64,000 nucleotides of DNA from NCBI GenBank assembly GCA_024867545.1, contig JANFNE010000033.1, positions 124,001-188,000 on the forward strand, in the 5' to 3' direction. The position numbers were made by a program, and so were the translations under genes. This DNA comes from Phytopythium helicoides (lineage: Eukaryota; Oomycota; Peronosporomycetes; Pythiales; Pythiaceae). Shown one piece after another: positions 29,249 to 40,199 of this stretch. Numbering within the stretch: position 1 is the first letter of the stretch; each line of letters opens with the position of its first letter. The notes under the pieces are model-generated. The model did no database searches and was not told where the DNA came from. It worked only from the letters and a program-made list of their open reading frames with translations.

Positions 29249-30446
29249 CTAGCGGCTGCCCAAGAGCGGCAGCACGCGCTTGAGGATCGCGTCCATGAAG
29301 CGCCCGTAGCTGTGGCCCGAAGTGCGTGTCAGGGCGTCGGCGGGATCAGGTCCGACACGTCCACGTTCACGAGCTTTTCCTGCTGGTCGGCGGCCAGCGG
29401 CACGGCGTGGCAGCCCGCAGCCAGCGGGTCGCTGTGTCCGGGCAGGTGAAGCGCCCAGAACAGCCGCGACAGGATGTTGTCCCGCGTCGAGAAGACGTTG
29501 AGGAACCTGCCACCAGGTGCGAGTCCGCGCGCGACGTTGGCCATCTTTTCGGCACTCGGGATGAAGGCGCCGGCGAAGCTCACGGCGTTGTCCACGAGCG
29601 GCGGTGGCGAGTCACCGTGCTCGGCTCGCAGCCTTTCGAGCTCTTGAAAGGTGCTGAAGATGACGGCGCCGCCGAGCGAGTGGCCCATGAGCGTGACGGA
29701 GCGGTTCTGGAAGAGCACGGGTCGCTGCGCCAGGAGCTGCGCGAGCAGCACGCCCTACCTGGTCGGCCTTGCCCTGCGCCTTGTGCCACGGGTTGCCCGT
29801 GAAGTGGGTCACGACCGCCGACACGGGTGCGTCGGCCAGGTTGTCATTGACGTGCGCGCAGAACTCTCCCCACACGGCGGCGTCTCCAGGCCTCCCACTC
29901 GACGGCGAAGACGGCCGTGTCGTCTCCGCCGGCGTCGCACCAGGCGCGCCAGTTCTTGACGGGGTCGTCGCTCTGCGTCATGAACCCGTTGATGCAGAGC
30001 AGCACGCGGCTGCTGCTCGCGGGGTCGCCGCTGAGCAGCGCCACGCGCATGTGCTCGACGTGCTGGCGCTGCTTGAGCACGTTGAGCGACGCGCGCGCCG
30101 CGTCGTGCGCGCCCGCCAGCACACTGGGCCTGCTCTTGGCCGCGCTCATCCACGCGTTCAGCGCGCCCAGCGCCCCACCCACCGCGACGGCCGCCAGCTC
30201 GGCGCCGCCCACCGCGCGCTGCTGCTGCTCGTTGCGCGCCACGCGCACGCGCTCCACCTGCGCGCTCAGCTCCGCCTGCAGCAGCGCGCGCACGCGCTCG
30301 CGCGCCTCTGAGAGCGCCGCGGACCGCGCCGGCGCGCTCAGCAGCTGCTCCAGCGCCTTCAGCTGCTCGTCCGACGCCTGGCGGCGCGCGTGCAGCGCCC
30401 AGGCGTCCGCCAGCAGCCGCGCGGCCAGCGCCTCGGCGTCCTCCAT
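29249..30446 (-). pseudogene. DUF726 (TMCO4-like) alpha/beta hydrolase, reading frame broken
   Basis: The coding sequence runs from the ATG at 30446 to a TAG at 29249-29251 but needs three frame changes: near 29888, near 29753-29755 (one extra base fits) and near 29339-29343 (one missing base fits). The pieces include a helical N-terminus, a strand-turn segment LLCINGFMTQSDDPVKNW followed by VFAVEWEA, the nucleophile elbow TLMGHSLGGAVI, NAVSFAGAFIP and the terminal VNVDVSDLI followed by GHSYGRF in the next frame. All are in the order found in DUF726 proteins, membrane-associated predicted lipases. Because each domain piece is well preserved, uncorrected sequencing indels are at least as likely as true decay. 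Confidence 0.75.
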
Positions 30447-30646
30447 GTCGGCGATGCGGTCGATGATGACGGCGGGACGATCTCACCTTCTGTCCGCTTA
30501 GAACAGACGCGCAACTGAGACTCCCGAGGCTGAAGATCTCTGAAGACGCCCATCTGGCAGGACAGAGCGAGCGTATCCGTTACGTTGAAGCTGCCCTGGA
30601 CGCCAAGCGACGCGAGCCGCCACTGCCAAGCAGACCGCGCGCCTCG

Positions 30647-32176
30647 ATGGACGCGCTGCCCGGAGAGCTGTGCGTAGGGCGCCTATGCGCCTTCCTGGGC
30701 GTCCGCGACCGATGGATGGGGCTGGCACGCGCGTCTCGGCGCTGGCGGCGACTCGCGCTGCTCTCGGTGCACGCCGAGCGCCACTTGGACCTGGTGCGTG
30801 GGCTCGTTCTGCGCTCGATTGGGGCTGCTCGATTCTCACAGCTAGCGCTGCTGCGGTAGACGTGGTGCACGAGGGAGCGAGAGCTCGAGCTCGCGGCCAA
30901 GCGGCTGACGACGGTGGACGGAGACAGGTTCGCGTCCAAGCTCGAGGGCGTCGGACTCTACGGCCCGCGGGTGACAGCAGCGCTCGTGGCCGCGCTCATT
31001 GACCGGCTTGGGGCGAGTCGCCTTCGCAGCATCGACATCGAGTCCAAGCAGGTTGGCAACTCGGCGCTCGGGCTCATCGCAGCATGCCCGGGGCTCACGC
31101 ACCTACGACTCAACTGCATCAAGCTCACCGACGATACTCTTGTAGCGATAGCCAAGAGCGCGTGCAATTCACTTGAGACCGTCGACATCGCTGGGTGCGC
31201 GAGAATAAGCGATGAAGGCGTTATGGCACTTGCAAACTACGCCACACGACTGCGAGAACTGTCGCTCGACATGTGCCACCGCGTAACGGACCGAAGCGTC
31301 CTGGTACTCACTCACCGCAAATCGGAGTCACTCACTCGCCTCTCAGTCAACCGCTGTCTCAAGGTTTGTGTTCGTAGCGCCTGATCTCCGGTCCGGGAAC
31401 AATAATGGCTGACGATTGCTGCAACGGCAGATCTCGGGAGTAGCTCTCTGCCTCTTAATGATGAAGCAGCGGAGACTTACGGTACTCTCGTTCGCTCATT
31501 GCCCGAAAGTACAATCCAATGACATGTACTATCTTGATCAAGTCACTACCAGTTGGCAACTTCGCGACACACGCCTCACTCAACGTGTCAACTGATTTCA
31601 CTCAACCTCAGCGGATGTGCGGGTATCGACGACACTGGAATTGTCTCTCTTTTGAGAACCAACAGCCATACACTCCAGAATCTCAACATGAGTTCTACAG
31701 TCTCTGCTACGTCCAAAGCCTTCGCAGCAGTCGCTCGATGTCACGAACTTCGGTCGCTCAACGTGTCAATGTGTCGAGGACTTCGAAATGGTGACCTGAG
31801 AGCGATTGCAGTCGGCTGTAGGCACTTGAAGACGCTCAGTCTGCAGGGTTGTGTTATGATTGACGACTTTGGGTTGACAACGCTTGCACAGATCGCAACA
31901 CAGCTGTCTCGGCTTTCGATTGAATTCTGTTACAACGTGACCGACATCGGCGTCCAGATGCTGGTCGAGCACTGCCCGCACCTCATTGATCTCAACTTGA
32001 AGGCGTGCAACCAGCTCACCATCGCAACCTTCGAAGCCATTGCAAAGAATCCGCGCACTGAAGCATTTTCTTGGAAGGCTTTGTATATCGGGGCGTGTGC
32101 CGATATGGAGACCACGGCAGCATACTGTTCTGTCGTCAAGGACAAGTTTCCTCGGTGCCGCGTTCACTGGGTTTGA
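30647..32176 (+). CDS. F-box / leucine-rich-repeat protein (FBXL-like)
   Basis: The N-terminus (LPGELCVGRLCAFLGVRDRW, then RASRRWRRLAL) is an F-box, which docks on SKP1 in SCF ubiquitin ligases. It is followed by FBXL-type cysteine-containing repeats (SLETVDIAGCARISDEGVMAL, RELSLDMCHRVTDRSV, SLNLSGCAGIDDTGIVSLL, RLSIEFCYNVTDIGVQMLV). My model is exons 30647-30855, 30928-31363, 31431-31481 and 31553-32176, 439 residues. The second and third introns (67 and 71 bp) have good sites and fix the frame. The first (30856-30927, 72 bp, GTAGAC...ACAG) removes an in-frame TAG at 30857-30859; it is GC-rich and the sequence it removes looks protein-like. The alternative is a nonsense mutation. Confidence 0.8.
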
Positions 32177-32687
32177 AAAGCAGGGATTCACGGAGTGAAA
32201 GAAGGCAAACAGGCTCGCTGCATCAGAACAGCTTCATTTATCGATCAATAGAAAACTATCTTCATCAATTGCGTTCGCACTGCTTGTTCAAATCAATTCC
32301 CGTCCGCCCTTCGCTATTTTTGCCAGGACTTGCAGTGCAATGCGTTCAAAGATCTGAGCGCACAGCATCCAACTATTTTTGCCGCTCAGGCTTTCTTCGG
32401 CGTGCACAACCGGACGTTGACTGCTGGGCAGTTTTGGCGTCATTTCGAGAAAGCCGCTTGGCGTTTGTGAGAGAGGAGGTTCTCGAGGAGAAATGGCTGG
32501 GCGGATCCCGAACGTCAGCACGCGCATTGTGCCCAAGAACGTCGCTCTCCCCGAGACAGGCAGCTGCTTTGACACAACGATCGTGCCCGCTAAGGTGCCG
32601 TCGAAGTTATTTGCAACTGGTTGGGAATGGACCGTATCAACTCATTTGCTGTGAACCTCACTTCAGAAGCGTGGATCCAACGAGAAA
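32177..32687. other. intergenic FBXL / PACRG, no gene seen
   Basis: It should contain the PACRG promoter. No initiator match good enough to report. Confidence 0.45.
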
Positions 32688-33744
32688 ATGGATGAGACGC
32701 AGCACATCAGTGCTTTTTCAGTGTCCAAGCTATCCAAGCCCCACACGACCGACAAGTTTTTGCGCAAGGGCCAAGGAACCGGCGGCACTGTTGACCTCGA
32801 GAAGACTGTCAAGGTATTGTTGCATGTGAACAGTATCAGCGCGATTCGAGCAGTTGCCCACACCGACATTGCATTACCACCTCAGTCAGACAAACAGGAG
32901 GCTGTCTCGCCTCGCAAACAGCCAGTAGCCTTCCGAGAGCGGTCAAATCCACCTGATACTTCTTTCCGGCGGTTCTATGAGCGTGGTGATTTGCCAATCC
33001 AGATCGACCATGGTGGCGTGCGCAACATGGTCGCGTGGAAAGTAGACATTACAAAGGTGGGGATCTCTATCACTGGTTTGTCAAGGCAAAGCGCTGACAT
33101 CACTCCATCCCTCTCACAGCTTGACTTCCACCACTACCTTCCTATCTTTTTCGACGGTCTGCGAGAAGTGGAAGAGCCTTATGCATTCCTCTCAGAGCAA
33201 GGCGCCAAGGACATGCTTATCAACGGCAGTGCTAAAGTGCTACCAGTTATCCCACAACTGATCATCCCCATAAAAAGTAAGTGTTGTGAGTGTGGCGTGA
33301 TTGCTTGACCTTGTTTTCACACCGCATCATTCTTTCACAGACGCGTTAAACACACGGAACCCCATTATTATCGTCAAGACACTGCATATTATGCAGCTCA
33401 TGGTGACCTGTGAAGCTGCTGCCAACCCTGGAAACGGACCCGGACTTATCGGACAGGCACTTGTGCCGTACTACCGGCAAATCCTCCCCGTGCTCAACAT
33501 CTTTATCCGCAAGAATGGTACTTTTATTGGTAGCTTACAACAAACCAACGTGCCAGCACTAATCTGAGGCTTCTTGTGCGTAGACAATATTGGTGACTCG
33601 ATTGACTATAGTCAGCGCAAGCAGCTCAACCTCGGCGATCTGATCCAACAAACGCTCGAGATCATGGAGACTCACGGCGGCGACGACGCCTTCATTAACA
33701 TCAAGTATCTCGTGCCGACGTACCAGAGCGTTTGCGTCGGCTAG
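32688..33744 (+). CDS. PACRG: PACRG, parkin co-regulated gene homologue (axoneme inner junction)
   Basis: Four exons (32688-33056, 33120-33276, 33341-33517, 33594... corrected to 33584-33744) with introns of 63-66 bp restore 287 residues. The conserved core is unmistakable: [21 protein letters not shown] joined to [28 protein letters not shown] joined to [44 protein letters not shown] and [18 protein letters not shown] forms the inner junction between A- and B-tubules of axonemal doublets, so it is needed for flagellar structure. The ~80-residue N-terminal extension is poorly conserved in other species. Its stop lies ~110 bases from the stop of the facing CFAP57-like gene. Confidence 0.95.
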
Positions 33745-33856
33745 TGAAGGACATACTATCCGATGCAATTGCTCCATGCGTTGAGCTAAAGCTTTACCAC
33801 AGATTCATAAAAAAAGATCAGTGACGCATGATCAGTTGTCTGTTACGCAAATTATA

Positions 33857-36800
33857 TCATCCTTTATCCTTTCTAGCCCATGACTCGCGGTCGGATCGAG
33901 GACCTACTATTGCTGGACGTCTTGACAGACCTGAGGCAGCTGACTGAGGTCGACTTGTTGTTGACTTTCGCTTTCTCGGGTCCAAACTGGTGTTCCTCTC
34001 GTCCGAACGGTCTCTCGTTTCCATAAACACATCACACTGGTGGAGGAAGCTGCGTGTGTCAAGGCTTGCACCCTCTTTTATGTCAACTTCGGGTCTCAAC
34101 TCTGTTGTCGACCTTACGTGACTAGTCTGAGCATGCCGTCCATTGCCTTCATATTGCTTTACTCGCCGTTCAAGCTCCTTATTTTGTCGCTTGAGCGAGT
34201 TCAGTTCTGTCATCAACGTTGCGTTTTGGAAAGATAGCGCAGCCGCAAGTTTCCGTTTTTCCTGGTTTGCCATGTCGAGCTGACGCCGCTGATGTTGCTT
34301 GTCCTTGAGCAAGAAGTTCGTTTGGCGGTGAAGCTCTGCATTAACCTCTTCCGATCCATCGTCTCGTGCTTGCAGCACGCTCATTTGTCGCGTCAAGCGC
34401 TTGTGGATGCGCACGATTTCACCCACTAAAGCACTTTTCTCCTGCACAGCACTCAAACGAACAAGCTCTCCAAGCTCTTCTTGCAGGACTTCGATCGAGT
34501 GTCGAATCCGATCGAGCTGATGTTGGGCTGATGTCGCGTCACGCTCTTGTTTCTTCGCTTGGATTGATGTCTCAACTCGAAAACGGTCGCTCAGGTTGGC
34601 TTGAATAACAATCTCTTTATTTGCATCATGCAGCTGGTTCATGTATTCTTGCATCTTTTCGATCTCTTGTTCTTTCGGCAACAAATGACGCTGTAAAATC
34701 TCAATCTGAGATCGGTGGACTCCGTCAAGACGTTGAAGATTCTCGTACTGGCCCTTGAGCTCGCAGAATTGAGCTAAGCACGCATTTTTCTCCTTCATCG
34801 CATTCTCCGTGCTACGCCGTTCGTCCTGTATCTTTGCCTTAAGTGCTTCTATCTCTTGAGCCTTTGCTGCACATTCGTTGTGTAGAGTGCCTAGTTCGTG
34901 GTCTTTCGCTGTCAATGCTGCAAGCAGCAATTTGACTTCCTGATTCAGCCCCGCAACTTTGCCATGCGTTTGAGCTTGCTGATCTGACAGCTTCTTTTTC
35001 TCACTTTCAAGTTTGCTTGACAAGAGAGACATGTGGTCAGAGTAGTCTTGCTGCTGTTGTCCAAGAACCTCGGAGAGCTTGCGCTTGACAGCTTCGAGTT
35101 CAGTTTGAAGACAACTCCGCACATTTTCATGCTCTGCTTGCTGACTTTGCAATCTTTTCTCGAATGTTCTGATAAGCTCCGTCTCTCTATGTATCCACGT
35201 TTGTGATGCCTCTACCAGCTCCTGCCTCGCTGCTACAAGACTTTCTCTCATGGCATCACACTCTCGTTGTATTTTCTCTGTATTGTACAAATAGTGATCT
35301 TGGGCAGTCCGGGCGTCAGTAGACAGTGACCGCATTTTCTCCTCGCATTCGCTTACTGCTCCTTCCATCTTTGCGCTCATTTCGGCTCGAAGTTGCGCTC
35401 GTGTCTCTTCTGCTTCATTCTTTTCTGCAGCAATTTTATGTTTTAATGTAGCCTCAAATCGTACATATTGCTCACTTGATTGACGCACAAGCATCTCGTT
35501 TTCAAGTTTGAGTTGCTGGAGCTCACTCTCGACGTCCATAGCCTTTAGTCGGGCAAGCTCGATTTTGTTACGGTCATACAGCCCAACTTCATCAGCTTGG
35601 CAAATGCCTGAGAACGTGGTATTAGAGTCGACGAACGATGAAGATCTAGTGTCGTCGCCAAGGAGCCTTACAATCTGTTGCGATGCCTCGGAACGCTCAG
35701 TGACTGGTCGGAGAGCATCTATATCCACAGAGGAGCTGATAACTACCCCGTTCCGTGAATTCGATAGTAACGTGAATGAGCGATCGATGAAAAAGATGCC
35801 TACTACTGGTGAAGTGTGCAAATCAAACACTCTAAGAACTGGTGATAGAATGATAAGACGATTGCCTTCGTGGTCGAGTTTGCCTCGCCTCCAGTTTTGT
35901 ATGACGACTGCCCCGGACGACGTCCCCCCAAAGAGCAAGTTCGAGGTACTATTTGATCCGGCAAGTGCAGAAATGGAGTATGGGATTTGCTGACCAACGT
36001 GTCCAGTTGACCCTCGAATAGCATCACGAGAGAGATCGCCATTCACCCAGGCGCGCAGTAGACTCATATTTCCGTGCATTGCAGCCTTACCATCTGTCTC
36101 AGCTGCGAATATAACGTAGTCGTGTGTGTCGTGGTCAACTTTAGCTGACGCCAAACAGAGAATGGAACTTCCAGCAGAGTGGACTTTTGACGTGCTGTGA
36201 ACGTGGACGAGATCTTCAATTTCTCCTCCTTCTTGCCATTGGAGTAAACAATGTCGGGTCTCGCCGGCAGCGTCAACCACAAAGAAACTACTGTCATGTG
36301 GGGACCATACCAACCTGGTCAGTACATCGTGAAAATCACGAGAAAGACAACCAACAAGCTGGGGCTCACGCTGGCTTTGTGTGCAATTTCGGTACAGATA
36401 AATTGTTTTGTTGGATGAGTGCACTCCGGCAAAAATGCTTCCTGTTGGACTGTATCTCAGAATGCTAATCTGCTTTTGAGGTAGCTCGAAAGCGAGTCGG
36501 AGTGAGTCTTGAAGCACAAAGAATATCTGCAACTTGGAGCTGAAGCCCACAACAAGCTCCAAGCCACGAGGATGAATGTCAAGAGCAAGTGGGGAAGAAT
36601 GCTCGAATGTTTGAGAAAGGTAGCATTCGTGAGCATCTGACTGGTTCCAGATGTTGATGGAAAACTCGTCTCCAGGTAAACTGCAGGAAGCAACAAAGCA
36701 CCCTCGACCCGAAGCAGGACTGAGGGGGTCCATTCTCGTCGAGAAAGGAGTAGACGACAGGGCCTCTAGGGAGATGACCTGTGAATTGGAGTCAGATCTT

Positions 36801-38331
36801 GCTACCTTGATACAAAATTGAATGCACAGGAGATACATACATCGTCGTCACCGCGAAGAAGACAAAGGTTGCTGAGATCATACGTGCCGTAATTGCGCTC
36901 AGTACAGCACAGCAGGGTCGCTGCTGTTGGGTCTGTTGCTAATCCAAGAATGTTTTCCCTGTTTCATTCGACGACGAAGAATTTCTTAGTACAGATGTAC
37001 AAGTACAACCATCAAACTAGACCAGAAAAGCGTGCATACGTGTCTCGGACTCGCATGCGTCGCTGAAAGTGTAGTTCTTTTTCGTCGGCCTTCATCATTT
37101 TGGAGGCAACGCGGACGACAGTGACAAGTCCATGAGTTCCCCCGACCACAACACCCTCTCCGTTACTCAACGCAGTCATACACGCTAGCCTCCCAATTCC
37201 ATTATGCACGCTGCGTAGTGTTTGGATGAGCTCACCGTTTATAATGAGCTGGATGTCGCCGTCCTCGAGTAACGCGACAAGGGCATCGTTTGGGAGCCAT
37301 GCGTGATCCACATAGCTTACAACGCGCCGACTTTGGTCTCATCACCGGACTTGAAGCTTACGAACGGCTTGAGCGTGTACTCGGACAGCGTCCACAGCCG
37401 CAGTACGTTGCTGCCACTAGTTGACAGCTGCGCCATGTCGATTGCATTAAAGCGTACGCGCGTGACTTTGCAGTGGACATCTACACTTGCAACTTGTCGC
37501 GCGCGACTCCAGTCCCAAACCACAAGTGTCCACGCAGAGTTGGCTGCCTGGCAGCACACGAGCTTCCCATCTGGAGACAACGCCGTTCCAACGAATTTCT
37601 CTGCATCAAAGCTCATCGTCTTCAGCCACGTTCCTCGTGAACGGGAGGCTTTTGTTGGCTTCACCGCTGCAGGTTCGCCAACATTCTCACCTCGATTTGA
37701 GTTGCTAGTATCCGTCGATATCGATGCGATTTTGTAGAGCGTGACAGTCGCAGGAGATATCGCGTCGGCTGTTCGAACAGCAGGCCCGACACACAGATAG
37801 ACAGTGCATTTTTCGGTGAAAGCGCCATCGCCGTGATTTCGCCGAGAACGCTGTGTGATCCTGATATTGATGAGCCGTGGCTAGTGCTCGAGATTCCGAC
37901 GCTATTGCTTTGTGCTCCGATGAATGACAGCTCCTGAGTTTGCGTGTTTTGGATGGCAACGAACTTTCCGATTGCAACGATAAGTTCTCGACGGCTCAAG
38001 TACAGCAGCATATCTCGGAGGTCTGTCGAAATGCCATTGCCCGTGTGTGGTGTCAAGGGCTCCGACACTGTCGTCTGTAGCTGTTGATGTTGTGTAGTTA
38101 TTGCTCGCGATTTGAGCAGCGACGCCATTCGATCTCGGCGAGCATCCAAAAAGTGCTGCCAACGTTTACGAAAGACAGTTCTCTGTGTCTGACATTAGCA
38201 AGCTATTTTCTGCCGACTCACAACTGCTGCACAGGAATATTGTGTTGAGGGCAGCGACGCAAGTCATCATTGCAGGTGTTTGAACACGAGTGGTAACCGT
38301 TCTCGCGTAGAATCCGAGTTGTTGCTCGCAT
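33857..38331 (-). CDS. WD40 / coiled-coil axonemal protein, CFAP57 (WDR65)-like
   Basis: The large last exon (36778-33857) holds WD-type blades and a ~500-residue coiled coil (from about 35600 to 34200) with a basic, disordered C-terminus. Upstream exons 36958-36841 and 37040 upward join through 62- and 81-bp GT-AG introns, in frame across GDDD to VISLEALSS. Blades include LSPDGKLVCCQAANSAWTLVVWDW and VDHAWLPNDALVALLEDGDIQL. WD40 followed by a long coiled coil, in this order and size, fits CFAP57/WDR65, a flagellar inner-arm dynein regulator. The frame breaks at about 37317-37322 and 37766-37770, each consistent with a 1-bp indel. The 5' end (exon starting ATG 38331, spliced toward 38188) is tentative; its Cys/His-rich segment has no match that I recognise. 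Confidence 0.72.
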
Positions 38332-39445
38332 GAGGAGCCGATCGAGCTCTCGTAGGTATGCCCAGCGTCATTTGCTTTCTATGCGTCAACAAACTCGATG
38401 TATTCGTGCAGGCCATCCTCGAGAAGCAACAATTGGGGCTGCCAGCAGTCTTCAGTACTACTCAGCGCCACAATATAGGAGACAAGATACAGTGTATTAC
38501 GAGTGATCGAGCCAACGGTGCGGGCAACCAGCCGGACGTGCCGGCACTGCTGCGTGGCGAGCGCGCGGCACGTCCACCGACTGGCACCAATGGACAGGTT
38601 GCGCCGAGGAGCGCGACCTCCACTCGACCGCTTCGCTGTTTGTCGTGTGCACGCCATCCCAAGGTCTCAGCGGGTGTCGGGTACAGCTCGAAGGATGGCA
38701 GAGGACGAACGGACGACTAGCAAGACGGAAGAAGCAGCGACAGCAGTGTTGGGGAAGAGAAAGAGGCGGCGTAGGCTGGAAGTCGGCAATGAGTTGTGGC
38801 GCCGCTCCAAGCGCGCCCGCAAGTGCAGCAAGCGACCGAGGTTGGCGGACGCACGCAATGCCACTTCAACATAGAGTCTGCATCCATTTCACTGGCTACA
38901 TCAAATATAGGAGGTGAACTGTGTTGGATATGAAATCTTGGACGCTCTTGCGAGAGTATTTGCCATGAACTGTCGGAACAAGCGCGAATTCCGCTCCTCC
39001 GTAGTGTTTGTTGTCTACGCTCTCCTAGTCGGTGCTGCGTGGACGCTTGGGCTGCTACCGTGCGCAGTGGTAAGTTCTGTTTTACGCCGGCGTTGGTGTC
39101 GCTCGCGCCTGACCGACCACCTCACCCTTCATCCTTGGTGATCCCTCTCTCGCAAAGGTATCTTCTGTACAGTCGAACTGTATGGCCACGTGATCCTCCG
39201 TGGGTCTCGCACAAGTATCCCCACTCGCGCTGAAGACACGCTCGCGATAGTTTCTATCTTGTGTTTCTACTCCACCGGATTCCGACGATGCCGCATACAA
39301 ACGCCAAGTGTCTCTACGTTTCTATCTCGGATAGAAACGGCGCTGCGTGTCTCCCCCACCTGCCCCTCCTGGCCGTTGGTTCCCTCGCCTCAGTTCCGCT
39401 TTAGCCCCCGCGTCCGCCTGTCCTGCCCCCGCCTTTCTCGACGTC
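38332..39445. other. intergenic; possible small plus-strand ORFs
   Basis: Two weak candidates lie here. One is a 59-residue basic frame at 38695-38874 (KRKRRRR near its middle). The other is a hydrophobic segment around 38960-39069 (VVFVVYALLVGAAWTLGLL) followed by a good GTAAGT donor at 39070 and a plausible acceptor near 39158. I could not join them into one gene. An initiator-like TCAGTTCCGCTTTAGCC at 39390-39406 precedes the next gene. Confidence 0.3.
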
Positions 39446-39832
39446 ATGAGCCTCCGCCTCGCTTCCCGCGCCCTTGCGCCGCTGCGCCGCCCGACGGCCG
39501 CGCGCGCCTTCTCGTCCGGTGGCATCCCGAGCGACGCCGAGCACGCGGTCGGCCGCGAACTGGCTGAGGTGCTGGACGCCGACCACTTCAACCGCGACCC
39601 GCTCGAGACGGACGAGGCGCAGGGCAACTCCAAGGACGACCCGATCCTCGTGCCGTCGTTCAAGCACTCACGCACGGTCGGCGTGGCCCACAACGACGCC
39701 AGCTACATCTTCTGGTTCAACCTCGAGCAGGGCAAGGTGCACTACCTGCCGCAGGTCGAGAAGTACTTCAAGCTCTACAACCCCGCCGAGCTCGCGCAGC
39801 TCGTCAAGGACGTCGAGGCCAAGCAGGAGTAG
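39446..39832 (+). CDS. COX5B-like cytochrome c oxidase subunit lacking zinc cysteines
   Basis: The 128-residue product opens with a typical mitochondrial presequence (MSLRLASRALAPLRRPTAARAFSS, Arg/Ala-rich, no acids). The rest follows the cytochrome c oxidase subunit Vb pattern: KDDPILVPSFKHSRTVG, then SYIFWFNLEQGKVHYLPQV, then KYFKLYNP. In the usual subunit four cysteines bind zinc (a C-x-C after RIVG and a C-x-x-C before HYKL). Here the first pair is V-A and the second falls in LPQVEK, so no zinc site remains. Length fits the family. The gene is intronless with an initiator-like element ~50 bases upstream. Family assignment rests on the pattern, not on an alignment. Confidence 0.75.
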   Translation: MSLRLASRALAPLRRPTAARAFSSGGIPSDAEHAVGRELAEVLDADHFNRDPLETDEAQGNSKDDPILVPSFKHSRTVGVAHNDASYIFWFNLEQGKVHYLPQVEKYFKLYNPAELAQLVKDVEAKQE

Positions 39833-40199
39833 GCAGTCCGTCCGTCCGTCCGCGCGAGGGCCTGCAGCCGTAGGCGCCGCCCAACCCTTCCAACACGAAC
39901 ACGAGTACGCACAAATAAATATTACGCTGCAGTCCGTCGTCGTCCCTTGTCGTGCGTGCATGCAGCAAGTGCGGCCGCCGCCACCGCAACACATTGGACA
40001 GTCCTGCTCATGGGCTCGCTAGCACACCGTCGAGACGCAAATGCCGCAAAGACAAGCGGCCCGACCAGCAACACATCCCCATCACGCATCGTGCACATCA
40101 ACGGACACTGGCGAGTCTATAAGGGCGTCCGGCTAACCTACGGCGAGCGAGCGCGAGCTTCTCGCTGCCTCTCGACACCTACTGCGGGCGGCTCCGGCG
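39833..40199. other. intergenic, convergent 3' ends (COX5B-like / RWP-RK-MYB)
   Basis: No gene was seen. An AATAAATATTA stretch near 39914 could serve in 3'-end formation. Confidence 0.45.

Noticed and set aside
31431..31610. Apparent frameshift in the LRR part of the F-box gene
   Set aside because: A 71-bp intron (31482-31552) with GT-AG ends restores the frame exactly, so no indel is needed.
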